This document shows positions 1-10,252 of a stretch of 64,000 nucleotides of DNA, in pieces. Source of the DNA: Zasmidium citrigriseum (Eukaryota; Ascomycota; Dothideomycetes; Mycosphaerellales; Mycosphaerellaceae). The notes under the pieces were generated by a model. That model was not told the DNA's origin and searched no databases. It saw only the letters and a program-made list of their open reading frames with translations. The stretch's first letter is position 1, and every line of letters begins with the position of its first letter. The DNA is taken from contig NHNW01000008.1 of the NCBI GenBank assembly GCA_002786025.1, positions 806,001 to 870,000 on the forward strand. Direction: 5' to 3'. The position numbers and the translations under genes were made by a program.

Positions 1-1911
1 TTGTGCAACACAAAAGCCTCGACCGTGTGCCGACAATGTCTCGATATGATCGATCGCCCGTTGGCGCAACACAAAGTCTCCTTAAGTCGACTTAAGAGCT
101 CGTCGGCGCAGTGTGAATCTTGCTCTCTGCTGTGGGAGACCATTCTCGAGAGGCTTCCACAAGAATCTGCGACCTCAGCCCAACAGGACATTCTCCTTCG
201 TAGAGCAGACTCACGCATTGTGCTTGACTTAGGAAACGGAAGGGACGCTTCCTTGTCAATCGGCCAAATGCCTGGTAAGAGGAATCGATGGACCGATTCA
301 CGCTAAACTGACGGTGACTTCCTCATAGGGCTCGAAATAGACGACGTCCACAAGAACGTCCAAGTTTCATGTCCTCTCCTCGTCGAAACAGGGACTGCGG
401 CACATGCTGTGTTGCTGCGGGAATGGCTAAAGGATTGTGACAACGATCACCGGGAATGCAGGCCTCTACGTCGAAACCTGTCGCCACTGCCTACAAGGCT
501 TCTGGAAATCGGGACTGATCCATCTTCTGTACGACTTATCGAGTCTGCCAAGCTACTGCCAGAACGCAACAACCAGCTCAAATTTGCTGCTTTGTCCTAT
601 CCATGGGGTGATAGTGCCGCACATCGCCACTATTCAACAACAGTCCTCAACTACGAACAACATCTTCGGGGAATACCTGTATTTAATCTCCCTCTCCTGC
701 TCCAGGACGCAATTCAACTTGCTCGGGACATCGACATCGGTTACCTCTGGATTGATGCATTGTGCATCAAGCAGGGGCCTGGTGGTGACTTCAACCACGA
801 AGCGGAACGCATGGAGGACGTCTTCAGCGCTGCCTATTGTGTCATAGCCGCCAGTCGCGCGACTGGAGTCTGTGATGGATTCCTCGGGCCACGCGAACAG
901 CGGCGACTGGTTACCATTCCGGATACGTCCCTCTTTCTCAGCGAAGACATTGACGACTTCCAGCACGACGTCATCGAAGGGCATCTCAACAGGCGCGGAT
1001 GGGTGTTACAAGAGCGCGCCCTTGCTCGACGTACCATTTACTTCACGGAGAAACAAACATATTTTGAGTGTGGTAGAGGGATTAGGTGTGAGACATTCAC
1101 CAGGATGAATAAGTAAGTGTTGCGCAAGATCAGCTTGAGCATAGATGGAGCTGACGATTTGTGCAGCAAACAAGCCGCCTTCTTGGGCGACTCGGACTTC
1201 CCTCGTGTGGCGGAAGAGCACCCCAAAGGCGGTCGAATCCGTCTCTTCGAATCGCTCTACCAACAGTACTCTCGGCTTGAATTTACGAACGACCGCGACA
1301 AGCCAATAGCTATCGCTGGGCTGGAAAGACGACTTTGCAATGCCTTCGAGACTGACGGAAGCTTTGGCCTCTTCAACTGCTACCTCGGCCGCAGCCTTCT
1401 GTGGCAACGAGCTGTTGCGGAAGTGGAAAGCCTGACGAAGATTACGTTCCCCTCTGAGCAGGAATACGTCCCATCTTGGTCTTGGATGGCTTATCGAGGC
1501 GGCATCGATTATGTCAATCTCCCCTTTGCCGAGATTGAATGGATGAAGAGCGAATTCCATTCTCCGTGGGCCATGGTCTCCCCATCTTCGTCTCGCACTT
1601 CTCGCTCGGTTCGTGATACCTCGACTTCAAGGCTTGGGGTCATCGCCAGGGAGTTCACTCTTGAGCCGGGAGATCAAGATGTGGCTTCATCAAGCATCAC
1701 TTGGGACTGTGGAGAGTACGTCGGTGGGCTGCTGAAGTGTGTTGCCATCGGCAAACTGCGTGCTGAAGGGGCGCTGTCTACTCAGAAGCACTATGTCCTG
1801 ATCTTGAAGCCTACCGAGAGCGCGAACTTGTTTGAGAGGGTGGGCGTTGCATGTCTCGCGAAAGACAAAATTGATTTTCACGAGAAACCAGAATGGAGCT
1901 TGGTGCGCTGA
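1..1911 (+). CDS. HET-domain (heterokaryon incompatibility) protein, 5' partial
   Basis: Three exons join in one frame: 1-274, 329-1112 and 1167-1911, with 54-bp introns (donors GTAAGA and GTAAGT, acceptors CATAG and TGCAG). Both introns have a length divisible by three and carry in-frame stops, so they look like breaks in the frame until spliced. The product is at least 600 residues; no ATG is visible, so the start lies left of the window. The N-terminus has paired cysteines (CRQC, CESC) common before HET domains. The HET core is clear: LSYPWG, YLWIDALCI, then GWVLQERALARRTIYF and a Cys ending the domain. HET proteins trigger cell death after fusion of incompatible hyphae; many are orphan members of large families. 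The C-terminal 250 residues are not recognised. The family call is firm, the individual role unknown. Confidence 0.9.
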
Positions 1912-2414
1912 TGAAAGATGTGGGCCATGACTCGCATCTTCGCTCATCCTGAAAGTCGCATGTGGCCAGTGCGTTTTTAGTGCGACGTCAAGTGAATGAT
2001 CACGAATTTACGAATGCGAACATATGCTGCCCTACTTGATCCCTCTGCTACCGAATCCATCCACGCAGAATCCTGCGAGGGCTTTTGGAGTACCTCTCCG
2101 TAGCTACTACATATCTTAGCCCCATGCCCCACCGGCCAACAAGCTTGCCCGCTCTGCACTACAGCGATAGCGGCCAGCAGCGAGACTCGCAAGACTTCCC
2201 TTCTCAAATACTCCACCACTACTGTATTCACATTACAACCTATTTCCACTTTGAGGAAATGGTGATCAAGTGCGAAGACTGTGGAGTCCATCATCGCCTG
2301 GAAGAAGTCAGGATAAAAGAGCTGGAACACCAACATCCCAATCCTCAGCAGCACTCTCAAAACTGGTCTTATCGTCAAAGTAACAACCTCAACAAAGACA
2401 AGAAGCGTCTCAAA
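1912..2414. other. Intergenic, 503 bp
   Basis: Lies between the HET gene and the acyltransferase-like gene. Open frames on both strands here have no recognisable domain. It presumably holds the HET 3' end and the promoter of the next gene. No repeat or RNA gene is seen. Confidence 0.5.
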
Positions 2415-3514
2415 ATGTTGCAAGTTCACTGCAGCGGCACTCCTTACGAAGTAAGCCATATCTACACCCTCACGCATACTCAAACTAACCCCATCTCTAG
2501 ATCGGCTACCAACACGGCTCATCCGCCACCCACCTGATCCGCGGCTCACTCTCCTTTTACGGCTGGAAATTCGCCGACAGCGCCAAACTCTCCTGGCCAG
2601 CAGTCCAAAAACTCGCTCTCGAATTCTCGCCCATCATAGCCCAGAAATGGCCCGCCTACCACGAAGAAATGCGTGGTCTTGCGGTCGGCGCTGGTATCCA
2701 GCTTGCGGATGTCATCGCTTTGAATGTGAGGACGGAGATTGCGTTTGGGCTTTTTAGTGATGGATGTACGGCTCTGTCATGGAGAGCGGACGGAGGGAGT
2801 TGGCTGGCGCAGAACTGGGACTGGGATGAACGCCAAAAGGCGAATCTTGTGAATTTGACGATTGAGCAGAAGGGGAAGCCGACTATTAAGATGGTTACTG
2901 AGGCGGGGATTTTGGGGAAGATTGGGTTGAATGAGGCTGGGGTGGGGGTCTGTTTGAATGCGATTAAAGCCAGGGGGATGGAGAGGACGAGGTTGCCGTG
3001 TCATCTGGGATTGAGGATGGTGTTGGAGAGTACGTCGAGGGAGGAGGCTGTGAAGAAGTTGGAGGAGTGTGGGATTGCGAGTGCGTGTCATATGCTTGTC
3101 GCGGATCCCACGGGCGGTGTTGGATTGGAGTGGTCGGCGACGGATGTGAAGAAGGTGGAGATGAATGCTAAGAGGCAGGTCTTCCATTCGAATCATTATC
3201 TCAAGGCGCACGAGGGCGTTGAGGATAAGAATTGGCTGGACGACTCGAAGTTCCGGGTCAAGAGAATCGAGGAGTTGTGCAAGGATGTTGTTGGCGAACC
3301 GACGTTTGAGAAGCTCTTTGGCGTCTTTAAAGATACAGCGAATGCGCCAGGAAGCATCTGTCGGACGCAGGATGGGAAGAAGTCGTCGAGTGCGACGCTG
3401 TTTAATATCATTATGGACCTGGAGAAGAGGAGGGCGGAGGTGTGTCTTGGAAAGCCTACTGATCCTGATGAGCGGTTTGTGCTCTCTTTTGAGGAGCCGA
3501 AGGGGAAGTTCTGA
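2415..3514 (+). CDS. Acyl-CoA:6-aminopenicillanic acid acyltransferase-like protein (peptidase C45 family)
   Basis: Exon 1 is 2415-2450 (12 codons) and exon 2 is 2501-3514. The 50-bp intron has donor GTAAGC, branch ACTAAC and acceptor CTCTAG. The 349-residue product matches the family length. Family members are N-terminal nucleophile hydrolases made as an inactive chain that cuts itself before a Cys. Here the site reads DGCTALSW, giving Gly100-Cys101 as predicted cleavage point, and WDWDE and NEAGVGVCLNA follow as typical core segments. The Penicillium enzyme swaps the side chain of isopenicillin N. Homologues are widespread in fungi that make no penicillin, and no penicillin biosynthesis genes are nearby, so the substrate is probably different. 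No clear peroxisomal SKL-type tail is seen (the end is PKGKF). Confidence 0.88.
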
Positions 3515-4162
3515 TGACAGTGCTGGGCGAGGGAGAAGTCAGAATATGAGCAACTTCATCCAATGCCCGAGATCCTCATTCCTATCTCCTTCACTTCACT
3601 CCCCCAGCCCCACAAAATCACATGCCAACCTGCCCCTCCTTCACTCACCCCCAACCAACCCCGTTAACCCAATCCAAACCCTTCACTGCCACGAATTCGT
3701 CCAACGAGTTCGCATACCTACCGTCGGATTGTCGCAGCCGTAAGGCGCCTCACTTCCAGGGTACGGGCGCAAGGACCAGCCACCGTCTAGTACCGCAAAG
3801 TCATCGGACTCTAGGGGGTTATGGGTGATAGCAAGTGGCTTGCATAACAAAATAAGAGAAAACAATTCATTCAAAGTGGATCGTTTCTGTGCCTCCTGAT
3901 GTGAGGGTTTCTTTTTGGCTTTTTGGTGGGTGTTGGTGTTATTTTTTTGCGTGCGTGCGGACATACGAATGATTGGGGGTCTGCGGTAGATGAGTAGTGT
4001 TTTGCTAGCGATATCTCATCAGCAGTATCTATATCGAGCTATGGTCCGTGATCAGATAGATGATCTTTTTGTGCGCACCAAGATTCTCAGCAAAGTGAAG
4101 CCCACATGGCCATGTTCTCTCATCATTTCCACACCTCCTTCACGTTGTTCATCGTAAAGCCG
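3515..4162. other. Convergent intergenic region, 648 bp
   Basis: Separates two genes that converge. It contains C-rich then T/G-rich tracts around 3590-3680 and 3905-3960, typical of fungal 3' flanks. No gene, tRNA or clear repeat is supported. Confidence 0.5.
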
Positions 4163-5062
4163 TCAGTCGTCATCCATGATACCATCCCACAAAGCCTGCA
4201 CCTTGCGATTGAACGCTTTCTTCGTCTCACGATCCTTTCGCTTCATCTCCTCAAGCTCCCCATGCGCCTTGGCTTCCACTTTCTCAATCTCCTTCTGCAA
4301 CGCCGCAAGCTGAGCCTCATGGTCTTGTTTCGCCTTCAAAGCCTCCACACTCTCGCCGAGGACCTCCTTTTTCAGTTGCTCAACTTCTTCGTCAAGGCGT
4401 TCTTGCTCTTTCACTAGCTCATCGATCTGGGCGAGTTTGGCGGCTTCCCGCCTTTCGAGCATATCCATTGTGTCGCCAAGCTTCCGGGCTTTGGTGCCTC
4501 CAGTTTGGGCATCCGCGATGTGGAGGATTTCTTCGTTGATGGGCTTGAGTAGTTCGTTGAGCTCTTTGCTCAAGGCGTCGATATCTTCCCGGGTTGGCAC
4601 AGGTGCCTTGCTGATGGGTTTGCCGTTCGCGTTGAGACGGTTGCGGCGGTTCTCAAGTTCCTTCCGCCACTGGGCCATGCGGCGCTCGAAGTTGGCCTCT
4701 GCCACATCGTGGTACTTGGCGATGGGATCTGGGCGACATTAGACATCGCAGAATGATTCGAGCGAGGATCACTTGCCATGGAACTGCTTGAAGAAGCCTG
4801 GTATGGCGACCTTGCTCATCCCTGATGTAATACCTTTGATCGGCAAGTCAGGCAAGCTGTGCTTCGCCTTGGGCTTCGAGACTCCAGCGAAATGCGGCGA
4901 TAAGACATCGCGATGGTCCGCTTGCTGTTGACGCGCCTTGTAACTGGCACCGAGAGCAGAGGCATAGAATCTCTCCTTCTCTTTCGCAGGCGCGCGATTC
5001 TCCTTGCCCACCGACCTTGGAACTGCTGCTGGCTTGCGTTGTCTTGTCTGCACGTGTGCCAT
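4163..5062 (-). CDS. Coiled-coil protein of unknown function, GC-AG intron
   Basis: Exon 1 runs 5062-4777 and exon 2 runs 4728-4163. They join only if the 48-bp intron uses a GC donor (GCAAGT, first base at 4776) with acceptor GCCCAG; no GT donor keeps the frame with the only acceptor available. The product is 283 residues. The first 90 residues are basic and contain VGKENRAP. The second half is a long charged coiled coil (LKPINEEILHIAD, then heptad-like KEQERLDEEVEQLKKEV and LAALQKEIEKVEAKA). I do not recognise the family. The layout would suit a structural or adaptor protein, for example of a spindle or chromatin complex, but nothing specific supports that. ATG 5062 was chosen for its context (CACCATGG). 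Confidence 0.75.
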
Positions 5063-5314
5063 GGTGCGAGGGTCGTCGTATCGAGTCTGCGCGGTCAGTA
5101 TGTCTATCGAATGTTGGTGTTGATGGAGCTTGGGATGAGATGAGAGATGAAGTGAGGTCGAAAGAAAGCCCATGACCACGCCACACCTTCCTCCCACTAC
5201 TCACCAGCAAAATTGGAAGGAGCGATGATCAAGGCTGATTGTACACAAAACACAGTATGTATTTGTACAGCACGAAAGAAAGCCTCTGTCTGCGTACTCT
5301 TCCTTGCCAATGCC

Positions 5315-5901
5315 TCACGAGCTACTGGAATCGCTCTCGGCCGGCACCAACACATCCTTCTCCTCCAAAAGCTTCGCCAGACTCCCATCCTGATGCATAG
5401 ACATCATGATATCCGTTCCACCGACAAACTCCTTATCCACATACAGTTGCGGGATCGTAGGCCACTCGGAGTATTCCTTGATACCTGTATCCATCCCGTC
5501 AGTCCCTGTCCATTCACCCCAACACCACACCCCATCCACCATCGATCACTCACCAGCTCTCAACTCCTCATCCTCCAACACATTAAACGCCGTAAACTTC
5601 TGCGGATTCACACCCTGCAAGCCCAAAATCTGAATACTCGCTCTTGAGAACCCACACTGCGGCGTCTCGGGCGTGCCCTTCATGAAGAGCACCACGGGGG
5701 CTGAGGCGACGGCTTTGTCGATGGCGTTTCGGGTTTCTGTCGAGAGGAAGGACTTTTGGAGGACGGCGAATCGTGGCGAGAGGAGTGGGTTGCGGCGTGG
5801 GCGGAGGGCCTGGCCGGCTACCTAGATATCGATCAGTGGTTGAGATTGAAGTAGTTGGGAGGATTTGGATGTACCGCTGATAGCGCTGTCCTCGAGAACA
5901 T
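5315..5901 (-). CDS. grx5: Mitochondrial monothiol glutaredoxin Grx5
   Basis: Three exons: 5901-5875, 5821-5554 and 5484-5315, with introns of 53 and 69 bp. The product is 154 residues. The basic, hydroxyl-rich first 35 residues look like a mitochondrial presequence. The active site is CGFS (residues 65-68), the hallmark of monothiol glutaredoxins that bind and hand over Fe-S clusters with glutathione. The glutathione-binding TIP (108-110) and GGTD (120-123) motifs are present. Grx5 works in the mitochondrial ISC pathway, passing clusters from the Isu scaffold to targets. It is divergent from the PPCDC gene with 220 bp between start codons. The Ser-rich tail (SDSSSS) is a common variable end. 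Confidence 0.95.
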
Positions 5902-6121
5902 TGTTGTCGTGTGATGTACTTTGCGATTCGCAAGTTGTTGAAGCTTCCAAGTTCAAAGAAAGCTCAAGGCCCTCGGATGACGCAAGGATGTTTGATTGGA
6001 AAGCTGCGAAGTTGGGGGCCAAAACAATGCCGACTTCGAAGGGGATGAGTAATGCGAAATACAATCACTCTCATATCACTTCGCTTTCTACAACCAAGAC
6101 TCCGATGAGAGAACAGCAAGA
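5902..6121. promoter_or_regulatory. Shared divergent promoter of grx5 and PPCDC
   Basis: Only 220 bp separate the two divergent start codons, so the 5' untranslated regions and promoters must share this DNA. No unambiguous TATA box or named transcription factor site is visible. Confidence 0.6.
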
Positions 6122-7087
6122 ATGGCTTTCGAAGAAACCGACAAGGCGCTGGCCCAGCTCCTGCGAGGCATACCAGCCATGATCTTCGTCCTGATGTTCG
6201 CAAGCGTTTTCTACTTCGGCAGCAGAAGAATACACGAGAGAGACATGGAGAAACTCAGACAAGAAGCCCAAAAACCAAAAGTACAAGACAAAAACTCCTC
6301 GTCCTCGTCAATATCAAAAAACGACGACCTCCCCCACCCCCCAATCCTCAAAGCCTCCGACCACAACAACGACGCCAAACACCACCTCCTCCTCGCCTCA
6401 ACCGGCTCCGTCGCCACAATAAAACTCCCCTTAATCCTCAAAACCCTCTCAACCCACCCCAACCTCTCAATCCGCATAATCCTGACTCCCTCCGCCCAAG
6501 AATTCCTCCAAAATCAAGCCCCCGAACAACCATCCCTGGCCTCCTTGCTCGAAATCCCCAACGTCGAAGCAATCTACCGCGACGAAGACGAATGGCTCGT
6601 CCCCTGGACGCGCGGAGCCCCGATTCTGCATATCGAGTTGAGACGCTGGGCGGATCTCATGCTCATCGCGCCGTTATCCGCAAACTCTCTCGCGAAGATT
6701 TCCTTGGGGTTGTCAGATTCATTGGTAACCTCCGTCGTGCGGGCGTGGGATGCCACCGGCGGTCTGATCGATAAACCCCGCCCAGGGATCTCGCTGCCTT
6801 ATGGCGAGAAACGGGACCGGAAAGGGATTATGGTTGCGCCGGCGATGAATACCGCTATGTGGAATCACCCTGTCACAGGAAAGCATTTGAAGCAGTTGGA
6901 GGAGTGGAGTGTGGAGAAGGGAGGGTGGGTAGAGGTTCTGAGGCCGATTGAAAAGGATTTGGCGTGTGGAGATGTTGGGGGTGGGGCGATGATGGAGTGG
7001 AGGGATATTGTGAGGGTTGTGGAGGAGAGGTTGGGGCTTGCGAAGGGGGAGGATGAAGGAGAGTATGTCGCTGTAGAGGGGAAGTGA
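6122..7087 (+). CDS. Phosphopantothenoylcysteine decarboxylase (PPCDC), with N-terminal membrane helix
   Basis: Intronless, 321 residues, flavoprotein of the HFCD family. It decarboxylates 4'-phosphopantothenoyl-cysteine to 4'-phosphopantetheine in coenzyme A synthesis. Key sites are present: LLLASTGSVATIK (FMN site, about 89-101), the active-site His170 in LHIELRRWADLMLIAPLSAN, the substrate clamp PAMNTAMWNHP (240-250), and ACGD with Cys282, the proton donor. The odd part is the first 41 residues: IPAMIFVLMFASVFYFG (17-33) is hydrophobic enough to be a transmembrane helix, followed by RR. Known PPCDC enzymes are soluble. A start at Met42 (position 6245) would give a normal soluble enzyme, so the anchor depends on which ATG is used. 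The C-terminus after the catalytic domain is short and acidic. Confidence 0.92.
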   Translation: MAFEETDKALAQLLRGIPAMIFVLMFASVFYFGSRRIHERDMEKLRQEAQKPKVQDKNSSSSSISKNDDLPHPPILKASDHNNDAKHHLLLASTGSVATIKLPLILKTLSTHPNLSIRIILTPSAQEFLQNQAPEQPSLASLLEIPNVEAIYRDEDEWLVPWTRGAPILHIELRRWADLMLIAPLSANSLAKISLGLSDSLVTSVVRAWDATGGLIDKPRPGISLPYGEKRDRKGIMVAPAMNTAMWNHPVTGKHLKQLEEWSVEKGGWVEVLRPIEKDLACGDVGGGAMMEWRDIVRVVEERLGLAKGEDEGEYVAVEGK

Positions 7088-7286
7088 AGATTTGAACAAG
7101 AGCATGGAAGGTTTGGGTTTGAATTGACTGATGGGTTTCATTTGAAATCATTATCATCAATGAGCGTGAAGTGGGTATCATGTCTCTGTCTCTCTTCTCT
7201 TCGCCAAAAAGCCAGCAAGCCAAAAAGGGAAAAGAAGTACAAGTGTCCGACGCTGGAAATCGAATACGAAAACGGCCCTTCATCGA

Positions 7287-8362
7287 TCATACCCTCCACC
7301 GAAACGCCTCGCTCTCGCCCTGCCGGCTCGGATGCAGCGCAGAATCTGGTCTCTGCACAAGATGTGCAAACTGCGGGTTGACGCCCATCGGAGCCGAAAT
7401 CTCCATCTCGCGGCCAGGCTGGGAAGGATTGACAGGGAGCGGTGGTGCGAGGCTCTGTCTGCTTTGTCGACCGAAGAAGCCGGCGCCAAAGACCTTCTTC
7501 TTGGTGCAAGTCGTCAGACGGGAGTATTTGCTGGTTGGAGAGACTGGGCGCTCGACTTCCTTGATTGGAGAAGAGTTTGATGAGGCTGCGGTGTGGTACG
7601 ATGGGAGGACTGAATCGCGGCGGTCGGAGGACATGAAGCGGAATGGGTTGTTGGTCTTCGTCGGCGATGGCGTGATGGGGTTCGAGATGTACGACTGGGC
7701 GAGCACAGGTGCTGGTGGAGTGCGGGATCCTTCGCTCGGTGAGGGAGTCGACTTGTGGACTGCAACAGCACCGTGGGCGCGGACTTGGCGGGCAGTGATG
7801 CCTGCTTTGCGGTCACGGAAGATGTAGCTCTGGGAGGAAACGTCAGTCATTGTTCGGAGCTGTATCTCAGAAGGCCGAACTTACCGCCAACAAGTTGACC
7901 CAACCGAGGATGAAGATGATAATGCCGGAACCGATGACGATCCGCCAGAACGCAAGACCGAGCTCTTTCTGGTTGCCAGATGGCTTGTTGAGATTGCCCA
8001 TGACGTTGATGCCGAGCACGATCATGGCGAGGGCTAGAGTGACAAAGCCGTGGGTGGGACTTAAGAGTGGCCAGTTGCGAGCAAAGTATGCTCGGAACAG
8101 AGTCAACTCAGAGACGATGAGAAACACTGCGAACGTCAGCGTTGGGCTTGAAGCCGGACTGTGGGTGTCACTTACTGCTTGTAATGAGCGTGATGACATG
8201 GCTGACAGCGTCGAAGAAGAACAGATGGGTATCCGTATCGATCTTTACCAGCATCACAACGCTGGCTGTGATGACTGCAAGAAAGCCGATGATGTTCATG
8301 ACCCGAATGCCATTCAGGATGATGTAGCCTGGGCCGGCGAGGGACTTTGGTGAGAGCGTCAT
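7287..8362 (-). CDS. Fungal membrane protein with about four transmembrane helices, unknown function
   Basis: Exons 8362-8176, 8126-7885 and 7829-7287 join through introns of 49 and 55 bp (donors GTAAGT, acceptors TCGCAG and CCCAG). The product is 323 residues. The first 140 residues hold about four membrane helices: IMNIIGFLAVITASVVMLV-like helix 1, a helix around FLIVSELTLF, GFVTLALAMIVLGINVMG, and a last one around IIIFILGWVNLLA. The remaining 180 residues are Ser/Pro-rich and probably cytosolic, with several SP/TP sites (TPSPSEG, ITPSP, RPVSPTSKYS). The arrangement resembles uncharacterised fungal small membrane proteins with a disordered tail. I cannot name a function. ATG 8362 is preferred over an in-frame upstream ATG at 8536 because it directly precedes the conserved-looking part. 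Confidence 0.75.
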
Positions 8363-10252
8363 CTTGTCGGTCTTCTGGGTCGTTTTGGACTTGGCTCCTT
8401 GAAGCTTGGACGCGAGGACTTCGATGTGGCGGCTTTCGAAAGGAATGTAGATGAGTCTGTGAAGCTGGTCAGTGCCTGGAAGAGCCGAGGAGTTGAAGGA
8501 TACTGACTTGTCAGTTGGATAGAGGCGCACGAACATGTGTTGCTGGCGCTTCTTGAAGTATTACGGTGTCGTTGCTGTCCGGCAGTCTGTTCTGGTGGAT
8601 GTTGCTTCTGGTAGCGATTTGGAAAGAGGTCGATCGGCCAGCGAAGTCGAAGAGAGAGCGATATTCTGCTTTTTGAGCTGTTGTTGGTGGAGGAAGAAGA
8701 GAAGAGAGAAGCAGAAGACCGAAGGCCTCTTGAAGGCGTGAGGGCCTTCGTGGAAGAATAGGCAAGACAATAGAAAGCCCGCGACAATAGAAGAGGAATC
8801 GACCACAATAGAGAAGGGGACTTCACTCGAGAAGAATAGCAAGACGCCTGGACCTCCCACGCGGTGGGGTCTTGCTATTGTCGCGATGCCGGGATCCGCC
8901 ATGAATAGACGCGGAGCGTGTTCGACACACAGCGCAAAAGCAGTTCCTGCATTCAGCGGATACAGGGCGATCTGGTCGTCGAAGCACATGCTGAAACACC
9001 ATTTTGGCCATGCATCGTCAAGGTTCGGCTGCGAGAATGCCTGGCGGGGCAGGTCGACGAGATATTCGCAGGTCGCACACGGCGTCTCGAGCAGCTCTCG
9101 AACTGCTTCCAGCATGAACCAGACGTCTCTTGTCGCGCTCGGTTGGCTCAGGACGACTGCGCTGCATGCAGGAGCGGAGCCCAACCCGCAAGTCGAGATG
9201 CAGGCAGTTGGCGAGTGGCCAGGACTGCACAGCGCTGCTCCGGCGCGTAGTGTTTCAGGTTGCTCGACTTGGACGTTTCGCGATTATCATGAGTAGAGCG
9301 CCGAGTTTCACGCCAGTGCTACCATGCCGTGTTGCATACATACTGACTCTTCCATTTCATCCTTCTGTCATTTTCGCAAGATCCGGACAGTCCCAAGATG
9401 TGTGTGAAATCGTGGTGGAAGATAGGGTAATCGCGCGCGTGAAGTCAAATCGCGCTACAGGGATGGCACGGACCGAAGCGTCTCCGGACAGCACAATCTG
9501 AGAGCACAGTCTTGGCGACAGCCTGCGTAGTATTGAGCATGACTACGTTCTTATGAGCGCGGCCTCACGTCCTCGCTCAGCATCGTCGGGGCCGCTACGT
9601 CGACAACACATTCTCTCCTAGGGGGTGTATTAACACGCCTCCGCTCCCGAAACCCCTCCGCTGTTGGGGGAGGGTCGTCGTACCTCCTCCCCAACCCCCA
9701 GGCCAGGCCGCGAGGGGGGCCCCTCGCTCGCTAGAATAAAGACAGTCCTTAGAAAGTTGGCTTGTAGCTGGCTTTGGGCTGTGCCAAGACTGTGCTCTCA
9801 GATTGTGCTGTCCCGAGACGCTTCGGGCACGGACCGTTGATCGGCGTTTGCTCACCGCACTTCACCTCTTTCACTTCTGCCATCCTGCTTCTACTTTCAC
9901 TTATTAAAACAAACAGCTGTTGTCTGACGTGCTGGAATCATCATTGAGAAGTCTGGAGTTTGACTGATTTTCTGAGACTTTCATTTTCGAGCTAGTTCTA
10001 TACTGCTCTAATCGTAACAACGCATCATGGTCTGCTATCCTACAGGGCCCTTCGCGCTCGGGCTGCCCTGCCAGGAATGCCAAAGGAACAAGCAAATGCA
10101 CCGCAACTTGACGTTTACCACGTTCACGTACGCCGATCCAACAATGCCCTCATAATGTCACCCTTGAAACGCTGCGTGTCGTACTTAACGGTCTTGCTGG
10201 GACGCTTCGCCAGAGGACTGGCCTCGCCCTCCTCGTTCGAACCATCCGCCCT
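8363..10252. other. Gene-poor region, 1.9 kb, with a fold-back repeat
   Basis: Open frames of up to about 200 codons exist on both strands between 8561 and 9300 but overlap each other, have no recognisable domain and no splice partner. A fold-back element is listed separately at 9473-9826. A short Cys-containing frame starts at ATG 10027 (reading MVCYPTGPFALGLPCQECQ) but ends after 43 codons. No gene is supported. Confidence 0.45.
9473..9826. repeat. Inverted-repeat (fold-back) element with about 50-bp arms
   Basis: The left arm, 9473-9523, is repeated as its reverse complement at 9777-9826 with about one mismatch and one single-base gap. The shared core includes GACAGCACAATCTGAGAGCA. The roughly 253-bp middle is GC-rich and contains two smaller hairpins: 9663-9694 (GTTGGGG...CCCCAAC) and 9711-9726 (CGAGGGG...CCCCTCG). 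No open frame of interest lies inside. The form suits a MITE-like or fold-back element; a target-site duplication was not identified. Confidence 0.7.

Noticed and set aside
5902..7087. Linking grx5, PPCDC and dre2 as an iron-sulfur/CoA gene cluster
   Set aside because: grx5 and dre2 are 48 kb apart and act in different compartments; only the divergent promoter of grx5 and PPCDC is real.
8561..9184. 207-codon minus-strand frame with several cysteines (CATCEYLVDLPRQ, CFSMCFDDQ)
   Set aside because: Overlaps equally long frames on the other strand, has no recognisable domain, and its second half is low-complexity; not enough to call a gene.
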